Of a DNA stretch of 64,000 bases, positions 17,516 to 26,011 are shown one piece after another. This DNA is from Nakamurella endophytica (GTDB lineage: Bacteria > Actinomycetota > Actinomycetes > Mycobacteriales > Nakamurellaceae): NCBI RefSeq assembly GCF_014646215.1, contig NZ_BMNA01000003.1:1-64000 (forward strand), given 5' to 3'. The position numbers were made by a program, and so were the translations under genes. The notes beneath the pieces are model-generated. The model searched no databases. It saw only the letters and a program-made list of their open reading frames with translations, and was not told the DNA's origin. Position 1 is the first letter of the stretch; every line of letters begins with the position of its first letter.

Positions 17516-18724
17516 TCAGCCGCCGTCCCGCCGCGGCACCAGCGGCACCGCCAGCACGGGCAGCAGGGCGCTGAGCGCGAACGTCGCCGGGTATCCGACG
17601 CCCGCGACCACGGCGCCGACCAGCGGCGGCACGAGGGACCCGGCGAGGAACTGGGCGGTGTTCTGGGCGCCGAGGGCCCGGCCGGCCCAGAACGGGCCGC
17701 CGATCTCGGCGACCGCGGTGAACGCCAGGCCGTTGTCGGCCACCGTCACGGCGGTCGCCACCACCAGGAGCACGACGGACACCGACAGGTCCAGGGCGTC
17801 GGTCAGCCCCAGCAGGGCCATCACCACGGCGGCGGCCACGGCCACCAGCCGCAGCGGCCGCATGCGGCTGCCCCACCGGTCCGACCACCACCCGACACCG
17901 AGCCGGCCCGCCGCGCCGACCAGCTGCGCCACGGTCACCAGCACGCCCGCCGGACCGGGCGCCCAGCCGCGGTCGCCGACCAGCCACACCAGCGCGAAGG
18001 TCCAGACCAGGAACTGCGGCACGACGAGCAGCACCGACACCGCGTGGATGCGCCAGAGCAGGCTGCTGTGCCGGTAGGGATTGCGGGTCAGACCGGCGGG
18101 GGCCTGACCGCGCGGCGGGCGGGGCGGGTCGACGACGCCCAGCGCGCACCCCAGGGCCGCGGCCGCGGCGAGCACCGTGGGCAGCAGCAGCGCCGCCCGG
18201 ATGCCGTGGGCCGCCGCCAGCTGCGGCAGCGTCACCGCCGCCAGCCCGACACCCAGCGGCTGTGCCATCTGCCGGATGCCCATCACCAGACCCCGGCGGT
18301 GCGGCGGGAACCAGCCGATCACCACCCGCCCGCTCGCGGCGTTCGAGCTGGCCGCCGCCATGCCGGCCACCAGCAGGCAGCCCGCCTGCACCGGCAGCGA
18401 CCTCGACAGCGACGCACCACCGAGGGCCAGCGCGGTCAGCGCCAGCCCGGCGGCGAGCACGACCCGCTCGCCGATCGCGTCGGCCAGCGCACCCCACAGA
18501 ATCAGGGTCGCCATGACGCCGAACGTCGGCAGCGCGACGACCAGGCCGGCCGTCGCCAGCGACAGGCCCCGCTGCTGCTGCAGCGCCGGGATCAGGAACG
18601 CCGCCCCGTTGACCACGGTGGCACTGACGACCTGGGCGCCGAGCCCGAGCCCGAGCATCCGCCACGGATGTCCCGCGACGGACGCGGCGCGACCGTCCGG
18701 GGTGTCGCCGCGCAGAACAGTCAT
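17516..18724 (-). CDS. MFS transporter
   Basis: 402 residues and about twelve membrane segments. The MFS motif between TM2 and TM3 is visible as WGALADAIGERVVL, and the equivalent in the second half as GWWSDRWGSRM. The sequence around RRGLVMGIRQMAQPLG is typical of the NarK/nitrate-like or OFA-like major facilitator groups. The substrate cannot be deduced. The start ATG at 18722-18724 (MTVLRGDTP) has AGGATGTGAG upstream. The start region contains a 15-bp direct repeat that may be an operator. It is divergent from the GNAT gene. Confidence 0.85.
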   Translation of the reverse strand: MTVLRGDTPDGRAASVAGHPWRMLGLGLGAQVVSATVVNGAAFLIPALQQQRGLSLATAGLVVALPTFGVMATLILWGALADAIGERVVLAAGLALTALALGGASLSRSLPVQAGCLLVAGMAAASSNAASGRVVIGWFPPHRRGLVMGIRQMAQPLGVGLAAVTLPQLAAAHGIRAALLLPTVLAAAAALGCALGVVDPPRPPRGQAPAGLTRNPYRHSSLLWRIHAVSVLLVVPQFLVWTFALVWLVGDRGWAPGPAGVLVTVAQLVGAAGRLGVGWWSDRWGSRMRPLRLVAVAAAVVMALLGLTDALDLSVSVVLLVVATAVTVADNGLAFTAVAEIGGPFWAGRALGAQNTAQFLAGSLVPPLVGAVVAGVGYPATFALSALLPVLAVPLVPRRDGG

Positions 18725-18750
18725 CTCACATCCTGGAACAGTCGTCTCAC
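18715..18750. promoter_or_regulatory. Direct repeat GAACAGTC(A/G)TCTCAC over MFS start
   Basis: Copies at 18715-18729 and 18736-18750 differ by one base and are 21 bp apart, exactly two helical turns. The gene-proximal copy covers the MFS start codon, the other lies just upstream. The arrangement suits binding of a dimeric regulator to one DNA face; the regulator is unknown. Confidence 0.5.
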
Positions 18751-18891
18751 TGGTAGGGACGACGATAGACCCGACGCAGCTCCGCCACCGCTCCGGACCG
18801 TCCGCGTCGACCTGCCTGCCGGCGGTACCGCGCCTGCCCGGCCGACGAGACCAGGACGCCGCTCGTCCGCAACCCGGCCTACAGTGCCGCC

Positions 18892-19491
18892 ATGGACAGC
18901 TCACCGCTGAGCGTCGACGGCCACCGCATCGAACCGCTCGGTCCGCAGACGTGGGACGCGTTCGCCGGCCTGGCGGAGCGGCACAACGGGGTGTGGGGCG
19001 GGTGCTGGTGCACCTGGTTCCACCTGTACCCGGACCCGCCGGAGCGCCGGGAGCTGGGCAACCGCGAGTTCAAGCGGCAGCTGGTGGAGCAGGGCCGCAC
19101 CCACGCGGCGCTGGTGTTCGACGGCGACGAGGCCGTGGCCTGGGCGCAGTACGGGCCCGTCGCGGAGGTCGCGAACATCCACCACCGCAAGGAGTGGGAA
19201 CAGGGCGTCACCCGGGTGCCCGACTACCGGATCACCTGCCTGTTCGTCGACCGCAGGTACCGCCGGCACGGCATGGCCGCGGTCGCCGTCCGCGGCGCGC
19301 TGGTGCTCATCGCCCGGGCCGGTGGGGGCCTCGTCGAGTCGTACCCGCACGACCTGCCGCCGGGCAAGCGGACCTCCGCCTCGTTCCTCTACAACGCCAC
19401 CCGGACCATGTACGAAGGCCTCGGGTTCCGGTACGAACGCAGCAAGGGCAAGGGCAACTGCGTGATGAGCACGGAGGTCGCCGCAAGCTGA
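18892..19491 (+). CDS. GNAT-family N-acetyltransferase
   Basis: 199 residues. It has the short GNAT core, with ITCLFVDRRYRRHGMAAVAV as motif A (about residues 114-133). The sequence begins MDSSPLSVDGHRIEPLGPQTW and contains WGGCWCTWFHLYP, a Cys/Trp-rich stretch seen in a group of actinobacterial GNATs of unknown substrate. The C-terminal MYEGLGFRYERSKGKGNCVM is the typical final strand-helix-strand. ATG start. It converges on the TerD/VWA gene over a 157-bp spacer with decamer repeats. Confidence 0.83.
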   Translation: MDSSPLSVDGHRIEPLGPQTWDAFAGLAERHNGVWGGCWCTWFHLYPDPPERRELGNREFKRQLVEQGRTHAALVFDGDEAVAWAQYGPVAEVANIHHRKEWEQGVTRVPDYRITCLFVDRRYRRHGMAAVAVRGALVLIARAGGGLVESYPHDLPPGKRTSASFLYNATRTMYEGLGFRYERSKGKGNCVMSTEVAAS

Positions 19492-19591
19492 CCCGCGCGG
19501 ATGCCGGCCCGGTACCGCACAGGACGTCGCCGGCCGGCCGAGCCCGGCGGCCTCGGGTGCGGTCGGGCCGCAGTCCGGTGATGCCCTGAGC

Positions 19592-19646
19592 AGACCGGTG
19601 TCGTCCGGTGCAGTCCGGTGCAGTCCTGCGCAGTCGGGTGCGGTCC
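19592..19646. repeat. 10-bp degenerate repeat CAGTCCGGTG
   Basis: Several imperfect decamers in the spacer between the convergent GNAT and TerD/VWA genes. No hairpin or gene is visible in this spacer. Confidence 0.5.
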
Positions 19647-19648
19647 GG

Positions 19649-20980
19649 TCAGCGCAAGATGCCGGCACCCCTCGCCGCCCGCAGCCAGTCCGGGAACTCC
19701 GAGAGCAGTCGCCGGTAGAGCTCCGCGTCGTCCACCCGGTCGATGTCGGTCACCGGGAAGAACCCGACGTTGTCGACCACCCGGCCGGTCAGCTCGTCCA
19801 GGCGCTCCAGGACGCCGAAATTGTTGTCGCCGATCCCGACGAACTGCCAGAACGCCGGCAGCGAGGACGCCTCCCGGACGAGCTCGGTGATCTGCCGCTT
19901 CTTGCTGAACCCGCCGTCGGTGAAGAACAGCACCAGCGTGGGATCCGGGCGCCCGTGCAGCGTCGCCATGACCTCGCGCATGACGGGGATCTCGTCGTTG
20001 TAGCCGCCGATCCGGCCGTAGTCGATGCCCTGGTGGACGCCGGTCAGGTGCACGAAGTCGTCCAGCCACCGGTCCAGGTACTCGACCCGCAGGTCCGGCA
20101 ACCGGGCGAAGTGGACGGCGTACAGGTAGCACTCCAGCGCCCCGTCGTCGTCGAGCTGGATGGCGACGGGCACCATCCGCTCGACCACCCGGCGCACCAG
20201 GCCGCTGGCGTACTCGTCGGCCATCGACCCGGTCTTGTCCAGGACCAGCACGACCCTGGCCCGCTCCTCGGCGGCGCCCTTGGTCAGCAGCACCCGGTGC
20301 ACGGCGGCCTTGCGCAGGTCCAGCTGCTGCCGCTTGACCAGCGACAACGACGCCTCGCCCGGCACCGACCGCGGACCGGGCGGCGCGGCCGGCGGCGCGG
20401 TCGACTGCTGCGGCGCTGCGGGTGGGGCTTGGGGCGGCGCGGGGACGGGCGCCGCGACGGGCGGCGCGGCGGCGGCGGCCGGCTCGTCGTCGACCTCGAC
20501 CCCGTGCGCGCGGGCGAGCGCCGGGAGGCCCTGCGACCAGCCGGCGGACACGTTGCGCACCTTCCAGCCGTCGCCCCGCCGGTAGACCTCGACGAGCACG
20601 GCCGCCCGCTCGGTGGTCAGCCCGAGCGCCGGCGCCGAATGGTCGTCGGCCGGCCCCTGGACCCGGACGACCAGCCCCGGGATGCGGGCGAGCGAACCGG
20701 GCACGCTGTCGTCCAGGGTGACCGCGACGGCCAGCACGTCGACGCCGGCCGGCACGGCGGCCAGGTCGACGGCGACCCGGTCCGCCCCGGTCAGCCGCAC
20801 GGCACCCTCGGGCGAGACGGGCTGGTTGAAGAACACGAAGTCGGCGTCCGAGCGCACCACCCGCCCCGGGCCGAGCTGGAAGACCAGCAGGTCCACCGAG
20901 CCCTGCGCGGCGCCGCTGACCGCCAGCTCGAGGCCGGTGCCGGCCAGGGAGGTGTTCGCCCCTCGGGAGAGATCGGCCAT
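19649..20980 (-). CDS. TerD-domain plus von Willebrand A-domain protein (TerF-like)
   Basis: 443 residues. Residues 1-175 are a TerD domain: MADLSRGANTSL, SDADFVFFNQPVSPEGAV, ALGLTTERAAVLVEVYRR and WKVRNVSAGW. A Pro/Ala linker (about 178-215) leads to a VWA domain with a MIDAS motif DKTGSM (about residue 250) and FFTDGG. The combination matches TerF-type proteins of the tellurium-resistance/stress-response system, thought to act as calcium-dependent scaffolds. The start ATG (20978-20980) matches the N-terminus of the neighbouring TerD. It is the last gene of a run sthA-terD-terF-like on this strand. Confidence 0.9.
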   Translation of the reverse strand: MADLSRGANTSLAGTGLELAVSGAAQGSVDLLVFQLGPGRVVRSDADFVFFNQPVSPEGAVRLTGADRVAVDLAAVPAGVDVLAVAVTLDDSVPGSLARIPGLVVRVQGPADDHSAPALGLTTERAAVLVEVYRRGDGWKVRNVSAGWSQGLPALARAHGVEVDDEPAAAAAPPVAAPVPAPPQAPPAAPQQSTAPPAAPPGPRSVPGEASLSLVKRQQLDLRKAAVHRVLLTKGAAEERARVVLVLDKTGSMADEYASGLVRRVVERMVPVAIQLDDDGALECYLYAVHFARLPDLRVEYLDRWLDDFVHLTGVHQGIDYGRIGGYNDEIPVMREVMATLHGRPDPTLVLFFTDGGFSKKRQITELVREASSLPAFWQFVGIGDNNFGVLERLDELTGRVVDNVGFFPVTDIDRVDDAELYRRLLSEFPDWLRAARGAGILR

Positions 20981-21011
20981 GACCTCACCCTGCCAGAGGG
21001 TGCCGGCCGGG

Positions 21012-21959
21012 TCAGGGTGGCGGCCAGCCGCCGACGTCGCGGGGCACGGGACCGGCGACCGGCGGCGGGAGGTCCCCGCCGGGCGGTGGGAACCCGCCCG
21101 GGGCGGGCAGAGCGCCGGTCGGCACCGGCGGCACGGCCGGCGGCAGGCTGCCGCCGGGCGGCGGGAACCCGCCCGGCGTCGCCGGCGGCGGCGCTGCGGG
21201 GGGACGGCCGGCGGCGGGCCGGCCCTGCGGTGCGGCCCCGGGGTAGCCGGCCGGCGCGGGCGCACCGGGGTACCCGGCCGGTGCCGTGCCGCCCGGATAC
21301 CCGGCCGGTGCAGTGCCGCCGGGGTACCCGGCCGAGGGGGCAACACCGGGGTACGCGGCCGCGGCGGTGCCGCCGGCGTATCCGGCCGGGGCGGGCAGCA
21401 CCGGGGGCGGCAGTTCGTCGCGCACGGCCGGTGCGGTGCGCGCGGGTGTAGATGCGGCCGGCGCCGGTTCGTCCACCTCGACCCCGTGCTCGCGGGCCAG
21501 CGCCGCCAGCCCGGCCGCCCACCCGGCCGAGACGTTCCGGATCTTCCAGGCGCCGGCCCGGCGATAGATCTCCACCAGCACCGCGGCGCGCTCGGTGGTC
21601 AGCCCGACCGCCGGTGCGCGGTGGCCGTCCGCGCCGGAGACGGTGACGCCCAGCCCGGCGACGCCGGCCAGCGAGCCGGGCACGGCGTCGTCCAGCGACA
21701 CCGCCACCGCCAGCGTCTCGACGTCCGGCGGGACGGCACCGGTGTCGACGGTCATCCGGTCCGGGGCGGTCAGCCGGACCGCACCCTCCGGCGAGGCCGG
21801 CTGGTTGAAGAACACCATGTCCGCGTCGCTGCGGACCCGACGGTCGGACCCGAGCTGGAACGCCAGCAGGTCGACCGCTCCCTGCCGGGCGCCGGCGACG
21901 GCCAGTTCCAGCCGGCCGCCGGCCAGCGGCGCGTTCGCGCCGCGGGAGAGCTCCGCCAC
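21012..21959 (-). CDS. TerD-family protein with PAGYPGG repeat tail
   Basis: 315 residues. Residues 1-175 are a TerD domain closely related to that of the next gene (MAELSRGANAPL, SDADMVFFNQPASPEGAV, TTERAAVLVEIYRR, WKIRNVSAGW). The remaining 140 residues are a Pro/Gly/Tyr-rich tail with repeated PAGYPGG and PPGG phrases, a flexible type often able to phase-separate or bind partner modules. The start is GTG at 21957-21959, 12 bp after the sthA stop, so cotranscription is expected. No TerB, TerC or TerZ is in the window. The pair looks like a duplication followed by different C-terminal additions (repeat tail or VWA). Confidence 0.88.
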   Translation of the reverse strand: MAELSRGANAPLAGGRLELAVAGARQGAVDLLAFQLGSDRRVRSDADMVFFNQPASPEGAVRLTAPDRMTVDTGAVPPDVETLAVAVSLDDAVPGSLAGVAGLGVTVSGADGHRAPAVGLTTERAAVLVEIYRRAGAWKIRNVSAGWAAGLAALAREHGVEVDEPAPAASTPARTAPAVRDELPPPVLPAPAGYAGGTAAAAYPGVAPSAGYPGGTAPAGYPGGTAPAGYPGAPAPAGYPGAAPQGRPAAGRPPAAPPPATPGGFPPPGGSLPPAVPPVPTGALPAPGGFPPPGGDLPPPVAGPVPRDVGGWPPP

Positions 21960-21970
21960 CGCCGGTCCCC

Positions 21971-23395
21971 CTACTCCGCGAACAGCTGCGGCCGCCCGGT
22001 CACCCGAGCGATGGCCCGCATCTTGTTCACCGCGTCCAGCGCCGCGACCTTGTAGGACTCGGCGAGCGTCGGGTAGTTGAACACCGCGTCGACGAGGAAG
22101 TCGACGGTGCCGCCGCAACCCATGACCATCTGGCCGATGTGCACCAGCTCCGTGGCGTTGGTGCCGAACACGTGGACGCCGAGCAGCTCCCGGGACTCGG
22201 CGTGCACCAGGAGCTTGAGCATGCCGTAGGAGTCGCCGAGGATCGCCCCGCGGGCCAGCTCGCGGTAGCGGGACACACCGACCTCGAACGGCACGTTCTC
22301 GGTGGTCAGCTCGTCCTCGGTGCGCCCGACGTAGGAGATCTCCGGGATCGAGTAGATGCCGATCGGCTGCAGGTCGCCGAGCTTGCCGCCGACCGCCTCG
22401 CCGAACGCGTGGTACGAGGCCCGCCGGCCCTGCTCCATCGACGTGGCGGCCAGCGCCGGGAAGCCGATCACGTCGCCCACGGCGTAGATGTGCGGCACGT
22501 CGGTCCGGAAGTTCTCGTCCACGGCGATCCGGCCCCGGGCGTCCGCCTGCAGGCCGGCGGCCCCGATGTCCAGGGTGTCCGTGACGCCCTGCCGCCCGGC
22601 GGAGTACAGCACGGTCTCGGCGGGGATCTTCTTGCCCGACTCCAGGACGGTCAGCGTGCCGCCGGTGTGGCGCTCCACCGTGCGCACCGACTCGGAGAAG
22701 CGGAAGGTCACCGCCAGGTCCCGCAGCTGGTACTTGAGCGCCTCGATGATCTCCAGGTCGCAGAACTCGAGCATCTGCGGCCGCTTCTCCACCACCGTCA
22801 CCTTGGTGCCGAGGGCCGCGAACATCGACGCGTACTCGATGCCGATCACCCCGGCGCCGACGACGACCATCGACGACGGGACGTGGTGCAGGTCAAGGAT
22901 CTGGTCGGAGTCGACGATCGTCTGCCCGTCGAAGTCGACCGACGCGGGCCGCGCCGGCCGCGTCCCGACCGCGATGACGAACTTGTCCGCGGTGATCGGC
23001 TGCGGGATGCCGTGCTCGCTGTCCACCTCGATGGTGTGCGGGTCGACGAACCGGGCGGTGCCGGCGATCAGGGGCACGTGGTTGCGGGCCAGCTGGTTGC
23101 GGATGACGTCGATCTCCCGGCCGATGACGTGGTGCGTCCGCGCCGACAGGTCCGCGACGGTGATGTCCTCCTTGACCCGGTAGGCCTGGCCGTACAGCTC
23201 GCGCTGGTTCAGCCCGGTCAGGTACAGCACCGCCTCGCGCAGGGTCTTCGACGGGATGGTGCCGGTGTTGATGCAGACCCCGCCGACCATGTTGCGCCGC
23301 TCGACGACGGCGGCCCGGTGCCCCAGCTTGGCGGCGGCGATGGCCGCCTTCTGCCCCGCCGGGCCGGAGCCGATGACGATCAGGTCGTAGTCCAC
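21971..23395 (-). CDS. sthA: Si-specific NAD(P)+ transhydrogenase (soluble)
   Basis: 474 residues, standard for SthA. A flavoprotein that interconverts NADPH and NADH. The Rossmann start is [34 protein letters not shown] keeps only one Cys of the usual redox pair, which separates SthA from dihydrolipoamide dehydrogenase. The NAD-binding [16 protein letters not shown] and the FAD motif [12 protein letters not shown] are intact. The GTG at 23395 is preferred because AGGGAG lies six bases upstream; GTGs further upstream would extend it slightly. Followed closely by two TerD-domain genes. Confidence 0.95.
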   Translation of the reverse strand: MDYDLIVIGSGPAGQKAAIAAAKLGHRAAVVERRNMVGGVCINTGTIPSKTLREAVLYLTGLNQRELYGQAYRVKEDITVADLSARTHHVIGREIDVIRNQLARNHVPLIAGTARFVDPHTIEVDSEHGIPQPITADKFVIAVGTRPARPASVDFDGQTIVDSDQILDLHHVPSSMVVVGAGVIGIEYASMFAALGTKVTVVEKRPQMLEFCDLEIIEALKYQLRDLAVTFRFSESVRTVERHTGGTLTVLESGKKIPAETVLYSAGRQGVTDTLDIGAAGLQADARGRIAVDENFRTDVPHIYAVGDVIGFPALAATSMEQGRRASYHAFGEAVGGKLGDLQPIGIYSIPEISYVGRTEDELTTENVPFEVGVSRYRELARGAILGDSYGMLKLLVHAESRELLGVHVFGTNATELVHIGQMVMGCGGTVDFLVDAVFNYPTLAESYKVAALDAVNKMRAIARVTGRPQLFAE

Positions 23396-23663
23396 GTAGG
23401 TCTCCCTCACCGGGTGGCCGGTCACGGCGGGAGCCGGGCCGGGCGAGCGTGGTGCCGTGCGCGTGCCGATCATCGTCCCGGACCGGGACCGGCGCCCGCG
23501 GGACCCGCCCGGGCACGGCCTCCGGGTGGACCGCCCGGGGCCCGGCTGTCACGGTGGTGCGGGCGGTCGGGGTCGCGGGCGGTGTCGCGGTCGACCCCGC
23601 TGCGGCTCGGGCGGTCGTCGGCGCCGGCGACAGCAGCCGAGGTGCCGGACCCGCCTGGAGGTA
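23396..23663. other. Spacer upstream of sthA
   Basis: 268 bp between sthA and the GroES-like gene on the same strand. The short frames have no ribosome-binding site and read as Arg/Pro-rich shadow protein. I see no clear promoter or hairpin. Confidence 0.4.
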
Positions 23664-23984
23664 CTAGAGGTACAGCCCCGTCCCGCCGGAGGTGGTCTCG
23701 TGGGCGACGGCCTGCAGGTCGCGCTCGCGCAGCACCAGGTAGGTGTCGCCGGCGATCTCGACCTCGTACTGGTCCTCGGGGCTGAACAGCACCTTGTCGC
23801 CGGTCTTGACGGACCGGACGTGCTGGCCCGTGCCGTGCACCTCGCCCCAGACCAGCCGCTTGGCCACCTCGGCGGTGGCCGGGATCAGGATGCCGCCGCG
23901 GCTGGTGCGTTCGCCCGGACTGCCGGGCAGGCGGATCAGGATCCGGTCGTGGAGCATCTGGATCGACAGGGGATGGTCGGGCAT
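23664..23984 (-). CDS. GroES-like (Cpn10-family) protein
   Basis: 106 residues. It has the Cpn10 beta fold: MLHDRILIRLPG at the start, then GGILIPATAEVAKRLVWGEVHGTG, VKTGDKVLFSPEDQYEVEIAGDTYLVLRERDL. The mobile loop is seen as ERTSRGGILIP, but the roof loop is short and the protein is divergent from the main GroES. No GroEL lies nearby, so it is likely a secondary paralogue that may act with a chaperonin elsewhere. The ATG gives MPDHPLSIQM. It is a stand-alone gene between sthA and the downstream hypothetical gene. Confidence 0.85.
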   Translation of the reverse strand: MPDHPLSIQMLHDRILIRLPGSPGERTSRGGILIPATAEVAKRLVWGEVHGTGQHVRSVKTGDKVLFSPEDQYEVEIAGDTYLVLRERDLQAVAHETTSGGTGLYL

Positions 23985-24096
23985 CGACCGAGCCTAGATC
24001 CGGCCCGCCGGTCGGCAGCCCGCAGTGCGCCGCCACGGTCCCCGCCAGTACCGCGACCGCGATCGGACAGGTGTCCCGCCGCAGCCCGGTCCGGCG

Positions 24097-24519
24097 TCAC
24101 CCCGCCGCGGCGTCGGCGGCGGCGAGCCGAGCCAGCACCGCGAGGGCGTAGGCGTCCTCGGCGCTGCCGGCGGGGATGTCCTCGGGTGCCCGGCCGGGCA
24201 GGTGCACGGTGACCGCATAGCCGTCCGCGGTGCGTTCCAGCCGCCGGAACATCGGCCCGAGCAGGTCCCGCAACTGGTCCTCGCGGGGCAACCACACCGC
24301 ATCGGCGAAGTCGACCGAATCCAGCGCCCACTCCGTGGTGCCGTTGAACCCCAGCACCTGCGCGTCGGTGGCGTCCTGCAGCTCCACCACCATCTCGGCG
24401 ATCGTGTAGACGTCGTCGGCAAACGCCGGGTCCACCAGCGTGAACCGGTCGCCCGGCCGCGGCGTCCACCGCACCCCCGCGGCACGCAGGGCCAGCGCCA
24501 GTTCGCGGAACGCGGTCAT
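24097..24519 (-). CDS. Conserved actinobacterial protein of unknown function
   Basis: 140 residues. The family pattern is recognisable: RAAGVRWTPRPGDRF, IAEMVVELQDATDAQVLGFNGTTEWALDSV, then LPREDQLRDLLG. Relatives in actinobacteria are sometimes named pilus assembly protein CpaE, for which I see no support, as no ATPase motif is present. It is a small soluble alpha/beta protein. The ATG at 24517-24519 overlaps the methyltransferase stop (ATGA), so it is translationally coupled to it. Confidence 0.75.
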   Translation of the reverse strand: MTAFRELALALRAAGVRWTPRPGDRFTLVDPAFADDVYTIAEMVVELQDATDAQVLGFNGTTEWALDSVDFADAVWLPREDQLRDLLGPMFRRLERTADGYAVTVHLPGRAPEDIPAGSAEDAYALAVLARLAAADAAAG

Positions 24520-25331
24520 CCGCGGCTGCCGACCGCGAAGATCCGCCGGAACGGCAGGACGGTGCCGTGCGGCGTGGCCGGGTAGGCGGCGCGCAGCGCG
24601 GCGGCGTACTCGGCTTCGAAGCTCGCCGTGTCCCCGGTGTCGTCGGTGTCCCTGCCGAGGGCGTCGAGCACCGGCCGCAACGCCGTGCCGCGCACCCACT
24701 CCAGGACCGGGTCGGCGCCCGGCAGCAGGTGCAGGTAGGTCGTCTCCCAGGCCTCCGCCCGCCAGCCGTGCTGGAGCAGCAGCTCGAGGTAGCCCGGGCC
24801 GTCGTCGACCGGGTCGTGCCGGAGCACGCCGCGCAGCCGTTCTCGCCAACGGTCCCCGGCGGCGATCTCGCGGAGCAGCCGGTGCGACGGGGCGTCGAAG
24901 TTGCCCGGGACCTGCCAGCCGAACCAGGCGCCGTCCGGCAAGGCGTCGAGCCAGCCGGCCAGCAGCGCGCGGTGTCCGGGCACCCACTGCAAGGCCGCGT
25001 TGCTGACGACGACGTCCGTCTCCGGTCCCGGCCGCCAGTCCGCCAGGTCGCCCAGCACGAAGGACACCCGATCGGCGACGTCGGCGGGCTGCTCGGCGCG
25101 GACGGCCAGCGCCCGACGGATCATCTCCGGCGACGAGTCGACCCCGACGACGGTGGCCTCCGGCCAGCGGCGGGCGAGCAGCAGGGTGGGTTCGCCCGGG
25201 CCGCAGCCCAGGTCGACCACCTGGCGGGGACGGTCGGCGCCGATCCGGTGCACCAGGTCCACCAGCGGGCGGCCCCGCTCGCCGGCGAACCGGCCGTACT
25301 GCTGCGGGTCCCAGGTCGTCGCTGCCGGCAC
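24516..25331 (-). CDS. tam: Trans-aconitate 2-methyltransferase-like SAM enzyme
   Basis: 271 residues, the family size. SAM motif I is VVDLGCGPGEPTLLLARRWP with motif II VVGVDSSPEMI. Signature residues of the Tam family follow: WDPQQYGRFAGERGRP near the start, VVSNAALQWVPGH, and FGWQVPGNFDAPSHRLL. The enzyme methylates trans-aconitate, a damage product of the citrate cycle. The start GTG at 25329-25331 has GGTGGGG upstream. It is coupled to the hypothetical gene at 24097. A stem-loop lies 34 bp upstream of the start. Confidence 0.87.
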   Translation of the reverse strand: MPAATTWDPQQYGRFAGERGRPLVDLVHRIGADRPRQVVDLGCGPGEPTLLLARRWPEATVVGVDSSPEMIRRALAVRAEQPADVADRVSFVLGDLADWRPGPETDVVVSNAALQWVPGHRALLAGWLDALPDGAWFGWQVPGNFDAPSHRLLREIAAGDRWRERLRGVLRHDPVDDGPGYLELLLQHGWRAEAWETTYLHLLPGADPVLEWVRGTALRPVLDALGRDTDDTGDTASFEAEYAAALRAAYPATPHGTVLPFRRIFAVGSRG

Positions 25332-25364
25332 GGTCCCCACCGTAGAACGCAAAGGACCCCGGGG

Positions 25365-25389
25365 GCTGTCAGGTCGGGGGTCTGACAGC
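25365..25389 (-). terminator. Stem-loop GCTGTCAG/CTGACAGC upstream of tam
   Basis: A perfect 8-bp stem (25365-25372 with 25382-25389) and a nine-base loop, followed on the minus strand by a CCTTT stretch and then tam. It could end transcription from the small gene further upstream, or act as a leader structure or operator for tam. Confidence 0.4.
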
Positions 25390-25612
25390 AACCGGGGTCG
25401 ACTGGTGTTTCGCCGGGCCGTCCGGGGGCGTTACAGCCCCGGCCAACTTTTTCCCCGACCTGCCCGGCGGCAGCGGCGCCCTGGCCGGCAGCGGTCCGGC
25501 CGGGACGGTGTTGTCGCAGTTCAGCGCGGGCACTCAGGATCCTGCGGGATCTTCGGGCGGCGCGGTGTGTCCCGCACCACATCCGGCACGGCCTTCCGGC
25601 TCCGGACGCAGA
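25390..25612. other. Non-coding stretch between the two hairpins
   Basis: About 220 bp with no supported gene on either strand. It contains the short AT-rich run CAACTTTTTCC (near 25443) in otherwise very GC-rich DNA, which might be part of the tam promoter. Confidence 0.4.
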
Positions 25613-25643
25613 ACGGCCCGCGACCGGTGTGGTCGCGGGCCGT
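25613..25643 (-). terminator. Strong hairpin after the 49-residue gene
   Basis: Thirteen perfectly paired bases, ACGGCCCGCGACC with GGTCGCGGGCCGT, around a five-base GGTGT loop. It lies 75 bp downstream of the small gene on its strand. There is no U-tract, as is common for actinobacterial terminators. Confidence 0.65.
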
Positions 25644-25718
25644 GGTGGGGGCGTCCTGCCCCGGGAGATCTCCGTGGAGGTGCCGATCGGCGGGCTCGGG
25701 CTCGCGCCCGGGCCGGCG

Positions 25719-25868
25719 TCACTTGGACAGCGGGGCCTGCCGCTGGGCCATGATGATCAACTCGTCGCGCATGGCGGGGGTGACGGCGTGCTCCATCGCG
25801 CGGTCGAACGCGCGGCGGTTGCGGGTGATCTCACGGTGGCTGCGGAAGGCCTTCGCGAGGCGGCTCAT
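25719..25868 (-). CDS. Small conserved basic protein (49 aa)
   Basis: 49 residues, too short for most gene lists. It begins MSRLAKAFRSHREITRNRRA, continues with FDRAMEHAVTPAMRDELIIM and ends AQRQAPLSK. It is basic and helical, resembling small 45-55-residue actinobacterial proteins with the NRRAxxRA...PAMRDEL pattern. The ATG at 25866-25868 is preceded by AAGGA about ten bases upstream. The gene has its own spacer, with dyads upstream and a strong hairpin downstream, so it looks like an independent transcription unit. The function is unknown; nucleic-acid binding is possible from its charge. Confidence 0.8.
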   Translation of the reverse strand: MSRLAKAFRSHREITRNRRAFDRAMEHAVTPAMRDELIIMAQRQAPLSK

Positions 25869-25955
25869 TGCTGATCAGTCCTTACTGCGGTCGTGGTGGT
25901 TTTCGGTCCACCACCACAGACGCACCGGGACCCCTCGACGATGCCACGATCGTCG

Positions 25956-25976
25956 GTGAGGTGCCTCACAGGCACA
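25956..25976. promoter_or_regulatory. Overlapping dyads GTGAGG-TG-CCTCAC and GTGCC-TCACA-GGCAC
   Basis: Two overlapping inverted repeats in the spacer between tetR and the 49-residue gene, about 90 bp upstream of the latter. They could be an operator, or the stem of a terminator for the hydrolase-tetR operon. A further GTGGTGG/CCACCAC hairpin lies at 25893-25914. Confidence 0.4.
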
Positions 25977-26011
25977 CGATTCCCAGGCTTCATATCCCTA
26001 GAGCCGACGAA

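Noticed and set aside
21971..23395. Dihydrolipoamide dehydrogenase (E3) for the bkd complex
   Set aside because: The motif [13 protein letters not shown] has only one of the two redox cysteines, which marks a soluble transhydrogenase.
24097..24519. Pilus assembly protein CpaE
   Set aside because: That name is used for some relatives, but no P-loop or receiver domain is visible in 140 residues.
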